Below are positions 42,854 to 51,032 of a stretch of DNA of 64,000 nucleotides, piece by piece. This DNA is from an uncultured Eubacterium sp. (GTDB lineage: Bacteria; Bacillota; Clostridia; Lachnospirales; Lachnospiraceae). The first letter of the stretch is position 1. Each line of letters begins with the position of its first letter. A model generated the notes under the pieces. It ran no database searches, had not been told where the DNA came from, and worked only from the letters and a program-made list of their open reading frames with translations. A program made the translations under genes and the position numbers. The stretch covers positions 1 through 64,000 of the forward strand of contig CAJUTM010000009.1 in assembly GCA_910589595.1 (NCBI GenBank), read 5' to 3'.

Positions 42854-43750
42854 TTAGTTATATCGCAGCTTCTTAATTCTCTGAACCGTTAAGAAAAGAA
42901 AAAGGAAGCAGACACTGAGATAATAGAATAAGGCGCTGAAATCCAAAATACCGTAAGTAAAATTAGTATAGCGATCGGTAAAGGATATGGCGCTTAACAC
43001 CTTGTACAGAAGACCGTCAAATTTCGACGAAAAGAAAATGTATAATACAACAAGCGTAATTTCAGCCACAATGCCCACGAAAGCCGAAACCCATATATTG
43101 TGTATCCACAAATTCAGGCAAAAGGCCAGAACGGCAATCAAAACAATAAAAAAAGCGAGCATAAATACTTTGTTGGACGGCAGCATATTGGCAATGCCGG
43201 ACATCATAATCGTGAAGATATTTAAGACGCCAATCGCAACCGCCGCTATCACCTGACTCTCTGTCAGCGAAGAGATAAAAACCCCGATGGCAATATAGGC
43301 ACATCCTAACAGGAAGAAACCGAGCGTACTTCCATAGGAAACCGCATAATTCACCGTGTATGCCGCGCCATCCGCGGAAGACGCATTCGCCAGATTCTGT
43401 AATATAACCGGATACATGGAAATAAACAGCATGACAATGGCAAACAAACTGACTAACGCCAGATATTTACCGGTGACAATTTTACCGATGGATACCGGCG
43501 ACGTATAGAGTAACTGGTCTGTCTTCTGGTGTTTTTCTTCCGCCATGCTCTTCATCGTCAGTACCGGAATTAACAACAGTACAAAGAAGATTTCAATACC
43601 GCTGTATACAACGGAAAAATCCAGACTCCCGCCGGCCAGATTATAACTGAAAAAGAACAATCCTGCTAAAGCAAGAAAAAATGCCATAAAGACCCATGCA
43701 ATTGCATTTGTAAAATAGGAACGTAATTCTTTTTTATAAACCGCTATCAT
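42854..43750 (-). CDS. ABC-2 type permease (GldF-like)
   Basis: 298 residues with about six membrane segments. It starts MIAVYKKELRSYFTNAIAWV, typical of ABC-2 permeases, followed by the first membrane helix and the segment MKSMAEEKHQKTDQLLYTSP, which is also seen in GldF/NosY-type permeases. It overlaps the end of the ATPase gene by 17 bases, so the two subunits are made together. The transported compound is unknown. AGGAGG precedes the ATG. Confidence 0.88.
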   Translation of the reverse strand: MIAVYKKELRSYFTNAIAWVFMAFFLALAGLFFFSYNLAGGSLDFSVVYSGIEIFFVLLLIPVLTMKSMAEEKHQKTDQLLYTSPVSIGKIVTGKYLALVSLFAIVMLFISMYPVILQNLANASSADGAAYTVNYAVSYGSTLGFFLLGCAYIAIGVFISSLTESQVIAAVAIGVLNIFTIMMSGIANMLPSNKVFMLAFFIVLIAVLAFCLNLWIHNIWVSAFVGIVAEITLVVLYIFFSSKFDGLLYKVLSAISFTDRYTNFTYGILDFSALFYYLSVCFLFLFLTVQRIKKLRYN

Positions 43751-44735
43751 TTTTTACTTCCTCCTTTTTCTTTCTGCGTCTTCTCTCCGCCCGCTGACCG
43801 CTGCCATTTCCCGTCAGTTTGATAAATACTTCTTCCAGACTCGGCACGCGGCTGTTCATCTCCAACACCGGACACTTAATATCGGCAAAAGCAAAAAACA
43901 AATCTTCCCTTAAATCCACATCGGCGTCACAGACAACGAGAACTTCGCACTCGCTCTCCTCTTCCGTCTTATTCACAGAAAACTCTTTCACTCTTTCCAA
44001 CTGCTCTAATGTACTTTTTACCAATTCCCTGTTCCCGCGAACAAGCATTTTGATTTCATTCGTCTGCTCAATATGGGTAGCTATCTTATCCGGCGTATCC
44101 GCAACAATCATCTTTCCCTCGTTGATAATAATAATCTGGTTGCAGACCGCGCTCACTTCCTGCATAATATGGGAACTTAACAATATCGTATGTTTCTTAC
44201 TCAAATCGCGAATCAAATCCCTGATTTCCAAAATCTGTTTCGGGTCAAGGCCGACGGTCGGCTCATCCAAAATCAAAATCTCCGGATCGCCTATCATCGC
44301 GCCCGCCAGTCCCACACGCTGTCGGTATCCTTTCGAGAGATTTTTGATTAAGCGTTCTGCCACATCGTTCGTCTTCGTCCGCCGCATTACTTTGGAAATC
44401 GTCTGCTCTTTCTTCTCCTTTTTCACCTTTTTCAAATCACAGACAAAACTGAGATACTCTCGCACGAGCATATCCGGATATACCGGCGGTTGCTCCGGCA
44501 GATAACCAATCTTTTTCTTGGCTTTCTCCGGTTCTTCAAAAATATCAATTCCATCAATTTCAATGTTTCCCTCCGTCGCAGAGATATAACCGGTAATCAT
44601 ATTCATTGTCGTAGACTTACCGGCACCGTTTGGCCCCAAAAAGCCGACAATCTGCCCTTTTTCCACCGTAAAACTCAGATTGTCAACAACATTACGATTA
44701 CCGTAACGCTTCACCAAATGTTCCACCTTAATCAA
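43734..44735 (-). CDS. ABC transporter ATP-binding protein (GldA-like)
   Basis: 333 residues. Walker A is GPNGAGKST, the signature LSKGYRQRVGLAGAM, Walker B ILILDEPTVGLD, and the switch His is in LLSSHIMQEV. A C-terminal extension of about 110 residues, ending in a strongly basic tail (RAERRRRKKKEE), follows the core domain. The start is a TTG at 44735 with AAGGAGGGG eight bases upstream. It is the first gene of a four-gene export cluster (ATPase, permease, GldG, DUF4340) and diverges from the DAHP synthase gene. Confidence 0.9.
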   Translation of the reverse strand: MIKVEHLVKRYGNRNVVDNLSFTVEKGQIVGFLGPNGAGKSTTMNMITGYISATEGNIEIDGIDIFEEPEKAKKKIGYLPEQPPVYPDMLVREYLSFVCDLKKVKKEKKEQTISKVMRRTKTNDVAERLIKNLSKGYRQRVGLAGAMIGDPEILILDEPTVGLDPKQILEIRDLIRDLSKKHTILLSSHIMQEVSAVCNQIIIINEGKMIVADTPDKIATHIEQTNEIKMLVRGNRELVKSTLEQLERVKEFSVNKTEEESECEVLVVCDADVDLREDLFFAFADIKCPVLEMNSRVPSLEEVFIKLTGNGSGQRAERRRRKKKEEVKNDSGL

Positions 44736-44809
44736 AACAGAACCCCTCCTTATATGTAATCAGAATAGTTATACAAAACAAGAACGTCACCAGAAATCCA
44801 GATAACGCA

Positions 44810-44838
44810 TTTATAACCTATCTAACTATACAATGCAA
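44810..44838 (-). promoter_or_regulatory. Promoter of the Gld-type ABC cluster
   Basis: Minus strand TTGCAT (44833-44838), a 17-base spacer and TATAAA (44810-44815), about 75 bases before the TTG start. Confidence 0.6.
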
Positions 44839-44859
44839 TTGTTACGAAATTATGAACAT

Positions 44860-44888
44860 TTGACACCAATGGGAAAAAGGAGTAAGAT
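44860..44888 (+). promoter_or_regulatory. Promoter of the DAHP synthase gene
   Basis: TTGACA (44860-44865), a 17-base spacer and TAAGAT (44883-44888). The leader is about 27 bases, so there is no room for a riboswitch or attenuator. Confidence 0.8.
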
Positions 44889-44921
44889 ATCAACGTATGA
44901 CGTAAAAAGGAGATATAAAAA

Positions 44922-45950
44922 ATGGCTATTCATTACAAAAAAGAAATTATTTCCCCTGAGGTTCTGCAAGACTTGTATCCGCTGTCAGCGGAACAAAAAG
45001 AGCAGAAAAAAGAACGGGACGCTAAAATTAAAGATATTATTACGGGAGATTCGGAGCAGTTTCTTCTTATCATCGGGCCGTGTTCGGCCGACCATGAAGA
45101 TTCCGTATGTGAATACATTACCCGCCTCGCCGCGATGCAGGAAAAAGTGAAAGAAAAGATTCTCATCGTTCCGCGCATATATACAAATAAGCCGCGCACT
45201 ACCGGCGAGGGATACAAAGGCATCGTCCACCAGCCCGATCCGGAAAAAGAAGAAGACTTCATGGAAGGTCTGATTGCCATGCGAAAAATGCATTTACGCG
45301 CCATTTCCGAGACCGGACTCTTTGCTGCCGACGAGATGCTTTATCCGGAGAACTGGCCGTATATCAGCGATATTTTATCCTATGTAGCGGTCGGCGCCCG
45401 TTCGGTGGAAGACCAGCAGCACCGTATGACCGTGAGCGGAATGGATGTTCCCGCGGGAATGAAAAACCCGACAAGCGGTGATTTTTCCGTTATGCTCAAT
45501 TCCTGCATTGCCGCGCAGAGCAGCCATACATTCCTCTACCGCGGCTACGAAGTCCGCACGGACGGCAATCCGCTGGCACACACGATTTTACGGGGCGCCG
45601 TCAACAAACACGGACAAGCCATTCCCAACTATCATTATGAGGATTTGGAGCGCCTGCACGAAAAATATTCCCTCTTGGAATTACAAAATCCGGCTTGTAT
45701 CGTGGATGCCAACCATTCCAACTCCGGCAAAAAATATTACGAACAGCCGCGAATTGTCGATGAAGTGTTACACAGCCGCATGGTAAATCCGGCCATCTCT
45801 TCCTTAGTCAAAGGCGTCATGGTTGAGAGCTACCTGCTCTCCGGCAGCCAGAAAGTAAACCAGCATGAATATGGTAAATCCATTACCGACCCATGTCTCG
45901 GCTGGGAAGAAACCGAACGCCTCATTGACAAAATTGCCAACCGCTTATAA
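44922..45950 (+). CDS. aroF: 3-deoxy-7-phosphoheptulonate (DAHP) synthase, class I
   Basis: First step of the shikimate pathway, joining phosphoenolpyruvate and erythrose-4-phosphate. The 342-residue protein is of the AroFGH type: LLIIGPCSADHED, the Lys/Arg segment YTNKPRTTGEGYKGIVHQP, GARSVEDQQHR, and the metal-binding VDANHSNSGKKY. The substrate loop differs slightly from the E. coli enzyme (PRTTVGWKG there). The feedback-inhibitor type cannot be told from the sequence. It is a single-gene unit with a strong promoter, AAGGAG before the ATG, and the four-hairpin repeat directly after its stop. Confidence 0.95.
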   Translation: MAIHYKKEIISPEVLQDLYPLSAEQKEQKKERDAKIKDIITGDSEQFLLIIGPCSADHEDSVCEYITRLAAMQEKVKEKILIVPRIYTNKPRTTGEGYKGIVHQPDPEKEEDFMEGLIAMRKMHLRAISETGLFAADEMLYPENWPYISDILSYVAVGARSVEDQQHRMTVSGMDVPAGMKNPTSGDFSVMLNSCIAAQSSHTFLYRGYEVRTDGNPLAHTILRGAVNKHGQAIPNYHYEDLERLHEKYSLLELQNPACIVDANHSNSGKKYYEQPRIVDEVLHSRMVNPAISSLVKGVMVESYLLSGSQKVNQHEYGKSITDPCLGWEETERLIDKIANRL

Positions 45951-46102
45951 TAATCCTCCATTCCGAAGCGCAGCGGAGGAAGTACGAGAAAAAAGCAGCG
46001 AAGCTGTTTTTGCTCTGTACATCAATACTATTTGTGGCGCTTCGGCACAAATAGTGGTGTGAAAAATAAGCTATCGAGCTTATTTTTCACACTAATCTCC
46101 AT
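45951..46102. repeat. Four-hairpin interspersed repeat, copy 2
   Basis: Same plan as 33245-33401. Near-identical ends TAATCCTCCAT (45951-45961) and TAATCTCCAT (46093-46102) flank the stems TCCTCC/GGAGGA, a GCAGC/GCTG stem with A/T flanks, ACTATTTGT/ACAAATAGT (46027-46055) and a 16-bp stem GTGTGAAAAATAAGCT/AGCTTATTTTTCACAC (46057-46092). It lies between the convergent ends of aroF and spoIIM and may act as their terminator. Confidence 0.85.
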
Positions 46103-46110
46103 CTTATTTT

Positions 46111-46662
46111 TCATACTAACGCTTCCATCAATGGAAGATTTACTTTAACTTCCAGCAGACAGGCAGCGATAAACACAAAAGCGATAGCGAACCATCGCGT
46201 CAGCTTGTGTTTATCCTGTCTGTTTTCTCTTACTATCCGGAACAGGGAAAGATATAACGGCACAAACAGCAGCGCCTGCGGAAACAAGCTGACTAAATAG
46301 ATGACGAAACCAAACGCCCCCTTCGCATAGAGAAAAAACAGAAGCAAAAAACCATTGCGCAGACCGGTATACCAGACGAACACTTTGGGATATACCTCTT
46401 TCAGGACACTGAGCGAGAACACGCCAAACAAAAGCAGATACTTCCCATGCTGCCAAAAACTCTTTACAAACATCGAAGAGCCGTCTTTTCCTTCCTGCGA
46501 CCAGAGCGCCAGATTATCTTCCAGTTGTTTGCGTATCCCCTCGAATGAATGCTGAAAAAAATAATAGAAAACAGCACCAATAAAAAAACCAATCAGAAAA
46601 AACAGAACTATCTTTTGCAGATATTCCGAATTTCCCAATTGGCTGTGACGATGTCTGCGCAT
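46111..46662 (-). CDS. spoIIM: SpoIIM-like stage II sporulation membrane protein
   Basis: 183 residues, about five membrane segments, and no other domain. Segment pattern and size fit SpoIIM (DUF95), part of the DMP peptidoglycan-degrading complex that moves the engulfing membrane during sporulation. The match to SpoIIM is partly contextual: in Clostridia spoIIM commonly follows a NUDIX ADP-ribose pyrophosphatase gene, as here. Sequence identity to well-known SpoIIM proteins cannot be measured by eye. Ribosome site GAGGAG. It ends next to the four-hairpin repeat, whose TGAAAAATAAG block also appears at its stop codon. Confidence 0.65.
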   Translation of the reverse strand: MRRHRHSQLGNSEYLQKIVLFFLIGFFIGAVFYYFFQHSFEGIRKQLEDNLALWSQEGKDGSSMFVKSFWQHGKYLLLFGVFSLSVLKEVYPKVFVWYTGLRNGFLLLFFLYAKGAFGFVIYLVSLFPQALLFVPLYLSLFRIVRENRQDKHKLTRWFAIAFVFIAACLLEVKVNLPLMEALV

Positions 46663-46738
46663 ATGTCCACTCCTCTCCGGAACAGCTAAACAACACTATC
46701 CCCATTTCCCATCCTATGTGGACAATGCGAAAAACATG

Positions 46739-47275
46739 CTATTTATTTTTTAAAACCTTATATGCCATAATACCGGCAATTGTCTTGCCATCCGTAATCT
46801 CCCCACGGGCAATCATCGACACCAGTTCTTCCAACGTATAGCGCTCTATCTGCACAAATTCATTTTCATCGAGATGCTGCTTGGACGGAATCAGGCTCTC
46901 CGTATAGTAGATGGCGATTTTTTCACTTGTGTAGGCGGCGGCAGAATGATAATCGACTAAATGGCAAATCGTATCCGAGCGATAACCGATTTCCTCCTCC
47001 AGTTCTCTTGCCGCGCAAATAGCAAAATCTTCTTCTTTGCTATCGCGGCCTCCCGCCGGAATCTCCAACAACAAATCATCAATTGCTCCCCGATACTGGC
47101 GGACTAAAATTATCTTTCCCTCTTCATCTACTGGAATAATCGCAGCCGCCCCTTTATGCTCTAACACATCCCAATGCGCTATATTTCCATTTGGCACTTG
47201 CAAATCATACGTGTAAAAATCTAAAATCCGTCCGCTGTGCTCCAGCTTTTTCCCCAAAAACTTAAACTTTTCCAT
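46739..47275 (-). CDS. nudF: NUDIX hydrolase, ADP-ribose pyrophosphatase
   Basis: 178 residues. The NUDIX box runs GGRDSKEEDFAICAARELEE and continues EIGY, giving G-x5-E-x7-REL-EE-xG. The N-terminal beta domain (SGRILDFYTYDLQVPNG) and the ADP-ribose-type segment LVRQYRGAIDDLLLEIPAG support ADP-ribose pyrophosphatase. The true ATG at 47275 shares a base with the stop of aspC (TGATG), with AGGAG eight bases upstream. It clears ADP-ribose from NAD turnover. Confidence 0.92.
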   Translation of the reverse strand: MEKFKFLGKKLEHSGRILDFYTYDLQVPNGNIAHWDVLEHKGAAAIIPVDEEGKIILVRQYRGAIDDLLLEIPAGGRDSKEEDFAICAARELEEEIGYRSDTICHLVDYHSAAAYTSEKIAIYYTESLIPSKQHLDENEFVQIERYTLEELVSMIARGEITDGKTIAGIMAYKVLKNK

Positions 47276-48474
47276 CAATTTAACTCCTTTAGGAACGCTT
47301 CTATCTGGTCAATACCCTTGCCAATCTGCTTCATGGAAATGGCATAGGAAAGACGGATGTATCCAGAAAATCCAAAATCCGTACAAGGAACAACGGCGAC
47401 GCTGTAATCCTCTAATAAAATCGTTGCCAGCGCATTCACATCACCGATTTTCTTCCCCTGATACTCTTTGTCAAAAATAGCACTCACATCAACAAAGGCA
47501 TAAAAGGCGCCCTTTGGCTCGATAACATTTACATATGGCAGCACTTTCAGGCGGTCATATATATAATTCTTCCGTTTTCCGAACTCGGCAATCATCTCTT
47601 CCACTTTCTCCTGCGGACCGGTCAGCGCTTCCAACGCCGCTTTTTGTGCAATTGAATTCGGATTTGACGTCTCGTGGCTCTGAACACTGCTCATTAATTT
47701 GGTAATTTCTTTGCTCGCGCCCGTATATCCGATTCGCCACCCCGTCATGGCATAGCTTTTAGAGAGTCCGCTGCACGTAATCGTGCGCTCGTAAATATCC
47801 TGCCCCAACGAGCCGATACTCACATGCTCATCGTTACCATAAATCAAATACTCGTACATCTCATCTGCGACTACATAGATATCCTTTTCCACAATTACCT
47901 TTGCCAGCTCTTCCAGCTCTTGTCGGGAATATATCATGCCGGTCGGATTGTTCGGCGTATTTAAAATGAACGCCTTTGTCTTCTCATTGCAGGCAGCCGC
48001 CAGCTTCTCCGGCGTTATTTTGAAATTCTCTTCCATCGTCGTCTCAACAAGAACCGGAATACCGCCTGCCAGTTTTACGATTTCCGGATAGCTGAGCCAG
48101 AATGGCGCCGGAATGATTACCTCATCGCCATCATTAATAATTGCCGTAAAAATATTGGTAAGAGAATGTTTGCCGCCATTGCTTATGACAATCTGGTCCA
48201 ATCCGTATTCCAAATGATTAAACGTACGGAATTTGTCACTGACCGCCTGTTTCAGCTCATCAATACCAGAAGCCGGCGTATACTTTGTAAATCCACTATG
48301 GATTGCCTCAACAGCCACCTGATTAATATTATCCGGTGTATTAAAATCCGGTTCTCCGGCTCCAAATCCAACCACATCGACTCCCTGTGCCCTGAGCGCT
48401 TTTGCCTTTGCTGTAATCGCCAATGTAGACGATGGTTTTACCTGACTTGCTTTCTTCGATAATGATAATGACAT
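47275..48474 (-). CDS. aspC: Pyridoxal-phosphate aminotransferase, aspartate type
   Basis: Class I fold-type aminotransferase, 399 residues. N-terminal GAGEPDFNTPDNI, the Asn-Pro loop LNTPNNPTGMIYS, DEMYEYLIYG and the PLP-lysine motif SGLSKSYAMTGWRIGY are all present, as in the Ib aspartate aminotransferases. The specific amino acid is inferred from the subgroup. It lies 18 bases after the PFL gene and is coupled to nudF. Confidence 0.93.
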   Translation of the reverse strand: MSLSLSKKASQVKPSSTLAITAKAKALRAQGVDVVGFGAGEPDFNTPDNINQVAVEAIHSGFTKYTPASGIDELKQAVSDKFRTFNHLEYGLDQIVISNGGKHSLTNIFTAIINDGDEVIIPAPFWLSYPEIVKLAGGIPVLVETTMEENFKITPEKLAAACNEKTKAFILNTPNNPTGMIYSRQELEELAKVIVEKDIYVVADEMYEYLIYGNDEHVSIGSLGQDIYERTITCSGLSKSYAMTGWRIGYTGASKEITKLMSSVQSHETSNPNSIAQKAALEALTGPQEKVEEMIAEFGKRKNYIYDRLKVLPYVNVIEPKGAFYAFVDVSAIFDKEYQGKKIGDVNALATILLEDYSVAVVPCTDFGFSGYIRLSYAISMKQIGKGIDQIEAFLKELN

Positions 48475-48492
48475 TGTTTCATCCTCCTAATT

Positions 48493-49857
48493 CTAATTTT
48501 TAAAACTGTGAATCGGCGCCGGAATGCGTCCGGTTCTCGTAACAAAATCGTCGCACGAAAAGGCATTTACCGGCATAATTGGCGCATAACCAAGCAATCC
48601 GCCAAATTCCACTTTTTCCCCTACGCCTTTTCCCTGCACCGGAATGAGACGAACCGCCGTCGTCTTCTGGTTCACCATACCAATCGCCATCTCGTCTGCA
48701 AGAATACCGGCAATTGTCGTCGCTTTCGTATCGCCGGGGATGGCAATCATATCCAGTCCCACGGAACAGACGCAGGTCATGGCTTCCAGCTTCTCCAGCG
48801 TAAGCGCTCCCTCCGTCACCGCGTCAATCATACCCTGATCTTCACTGACAGGGATAAAGGCGCCGCTGAGTCCTCCCACATAAGAAGAAGCCATCACACC
48901 ACCCTTTTTCACCTGATCGTTAAGCATGGCAAGCGCCGCCGTCGTTCCCGGAGCGCCGGCGCGCTCCAGACCAAGCGACTCAAAAATCTCCGCAATGCTG
49001 TCGCCTACGGCCGGAGTCGGAGCGAGCGATAAATCAATAATTCCGAACGGAACGCCCAGACGTTTCGAGGCCTCGTGGGCAACTAACTGGCCCACACGGG
49101 TAATCTTAAACGCCGTCTTTTTAATAGTCTCACAGACAACGCTGAAATCTTTTCCTTTTACCTTATCAAGGGCCGTCTTGACAACTCCCGGGCCGCTGAC
49201 ACCGACATTAATGACCGCGTCCCCCTCGGTCACACCGTGGAAAGCCCCCGCCATAAACGGGTTGTCGTCCGGTGCATTACAAAATACAACCAATTTGGCG
49301 CAGCCAATCGAATCCTTATCTTTTGTTAAGACAGATGTCTCTTGAATGACCTTGCCCATAAGCAGAATAGCGTCCATATCAAGTCCCGTCTTGGTAGAGC
49401 CGACGTTTACGGAACTACATATATATTCCGTAGTCGACAACGCTTTCGGAATGGAGCATATCAGGTTGCGGTCCGCTTCTGTCATTTTCTTGGAAACTAG
49501 CGCCGTATATCCGCCGATAAAATTCACTCCCACTTCTTTTGCGGCTCTGTCCATCGTCTGCGCGATGGCGACAAAATCATCCGCATTTTTGCAGGCAGCC
49601 GCTCCTATGAGGGCAATCGGAGTCACCGAGATGCGCTTATTTACGATTGGTATCCCAAACTCCCGGCTGATTTCCTCTCCGGTTGACACTAAATCTTTAG
49701 CCGTCTCCGTTATTTTTCTATAGATGTTCTCACATAATCTGTCCAAATCGCTGTCAATACAATCTAACAGGCTGATTCCCAATGTAATCGTGCGCACATC
49801 GAGATTTTCTTTTTCTATCATTTTATTCGTCTCATTGACTTCGTGAATATTTATCAT
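48493..49857 (-). CDS. PFL family protein (UPF0210/DUF711)
   Basis: 454 residues, complete UPF0210 protein. Family segments include SLLDCIDSDLDRLCENIY, GVTEGDAVINVGVSGPGVV and LGLERAGAPGTTAALAMLNDQ. These proteins have an overall fold related to pyruvate formate-lyase but lack the radical glycine set-up, and their reaction is not established. They are almost always encoded with a small ACT-domain protein, which lies 15 bases upstream here, so a regulated two-part unit is likely. GGGAGG before the ATG. Confidence 0.93.
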   Translation of the reverse strand: MINIHEVNETNKMIEKENLDVRTITLGISLLDCIDSDLDRLCENIYRKITETAKDLVSTGEEISREFGIPIVNKRISVTPIALIGAAACKNADDFVAIAQTMDRAAKEVGVNFIGGYTALVSKKMTEADRNLICSIPKALSTTEYICSSVNVGSTKTGLDMDAILLMGKVIQETSVLTKDKDSIGCAKLVVFCNAPDDNPFMAGAFHGVTEGDAVINVGVSGPGVVKTALDKVKGKDFSVVCETIKKTAFKITRVGQLVAHEASKRLGVPFGIIDLSLAPTPAVGDSIAEIFESLGLERAGAPGTTAALAMLNDQVKKGGVMASSYVGGLSGAFIPVSEDQGMIDAVTEGALTLEKLEAMTCVCSVGLDMIAIPGDTKATTIAGILADEMAIGMVNQKTTAVRLIPVQGKGVGEKVEFGGLLGYAPIMPVNAFSCDDFVTRTGRIPAPIHSFKN

Positions 49858-49872
49858 CCCGAACCTCCCATC

Positions 49873-50145
49873 TCACAGACGATGCATGTTATCAAAAATT
49901 TCTTCGCGCTGCACACGAATCACGCAGCCAATCCCGTTGCCCAGCTTTTCCAGTTCATCTGATATCTCTACAAAATTCTTATCTACATCCGAAAAATCAA
50001 CAATCATCATCATATTAAAAAAGCCGTCGACAATCGTCTGCGATATATCGAGAATATTAATCCTGTTATCTGCTAAATAATTGCATACTTTAGCAATTAT
50101 CCCTACACTGTCCTTTCCTACGACAGTAATAATTATCTTTTTCAT
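49873..50145 (-). CDS. ACT domain protein (UPF0237), partner of the PFL family protein
   Basis: 90 residues from the ATG at 50145 (MKKIIITVVGKDSVGI). A single ACT domain of the UPF0237 group, with NRINILDISQTIVDGFFNMM. ACT domains bind small ligands, often amino acids, so it may sense one and control its neighbour, as inferred from pairing. The ribosome site is within GGAATGGAGGATAA, identical to the ends of the four-hairpin repeat. The ORF extension to 50175 begins before that site and is not used. Confidence 0.93.
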   Translation of the reverse strand: MKKIIITVVGKDSVGIIAKVCNYLADNRINILDISQTIVDGFFNMMMIVDFSDVDKNFVEISDELEKLGNGIGCVIRVQREEIFDNMHRL

Positions 50146-50205
50146 AGTTATCCTCCATTCCACAGCGTTCTTCATTGCCGCTTATGTAATATTGTTCCAC
50201 CGATA

Positions 50206-51000
50206 TTATATGGTAATCAGTTTCGATGGACTTCTCCGGTGTGCAATGAGCAACTCAATATCCTGCTTACTCCAAAACGCATTCTGCTCTAATTCAAACG
50301 TTACCGTATTGTATGCTAATTCCGGAAAATTGTTTTCCTCACTCAGATGCCCCAAGACGATATGCTGCAATTTGGGGCTCCACAATTCCTGTAAAAATCG
50401 GGCGGAGGCATCGTTGGAAAGATGTCCTTTCTCTCCCAAAATCCTCATTTTCAAAGAATAGGGATACTTGCCGACCTGTAATAAATTAATATCGTGATTG
50501 GCCTCTAATAAAAGTGCGTTACATTCTCTGAGATACTCTACCATATCCGCAGTATAACATCCGGTATCGGTAGCAATTCCGATTTTCTGGTTGTCACCCT
50601 GCAAAGTATAGCATACCGGATTTGCCGCATCATGGGAAATCGGAACCGGCATCACCTGAATGTCTGCCACCTGAAACGGCTGTTCCGGTACGATGGCATG
50701 AAACAAATCCTCATCAACATGAGCCATATTACCCTTTTTCCAAATCGCATCAATCGTCTCCCTCGTGGCATAAACAGGGATTGGTACCTTTCGCAAAATC
50801 GGCCCCAATCCACTCACATGGTCGATATGTTCGTGAGTAATAAGAATTGCTTTGATACATTCGAGATTGAAACCCTCCCGCTCCAACCCCTCGCAAATTC
50901 TTTTTTTACTAATCCCCACATCAACTAAAATACCTGATTCTTTTGTGCCAACGTAAATGCAGTTCCCGCTGCTTCCGCTGGCAATACTATATAATTGCAT
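50206..51000 (-). CDS. MBL-fold metallo-hydrolase, WalJ/YycJ-like
   Basis: 264 residues of the metallo-beta-lactamase fold. The metal motif HxHxDH is in THEHIDHVSG; the start MQLYSIASGSSGNCIYVG is characteristic of YycJ (WalJ) proteins. A further His is in VPISHDAANP. YycJ is a 5'-to-3' exonuclease-like enzyme linked to DNA repair in Bacillus and to wall homeostasis in cocci. There is no walRK operon nearby here. The ATG at 51000 lies five bases from AGAGG; a GTG two codons earlier is less likely. Confidence 0.88.
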   Translation of the reverse strand: MQLYSIASGSSGNCIYVGTKESGILVDVGISKKRICEGLEREGFNLECIKAILITHEHIDHVSGLGPILRKVPIPVYATRETIDAIWKKGNMAHVDEDLFHAIVPEQPFQVADIQVMPVPISHDAANPVCYTLQGDNQKIGIATDTGCYTADMVEYLRECNALLLEANHDINLLQVGKYPYSLKMRILGEKGHLSNDASARFLQELWSPKLQHIVLGHLSEENNFPELAYNTVTFELEQNAFWSKQDIELLIAHRRSPSKLITI

Positions 51001-51032
51001 AGTCACCTCTTCCGCCGTAATGCCGACGACAT

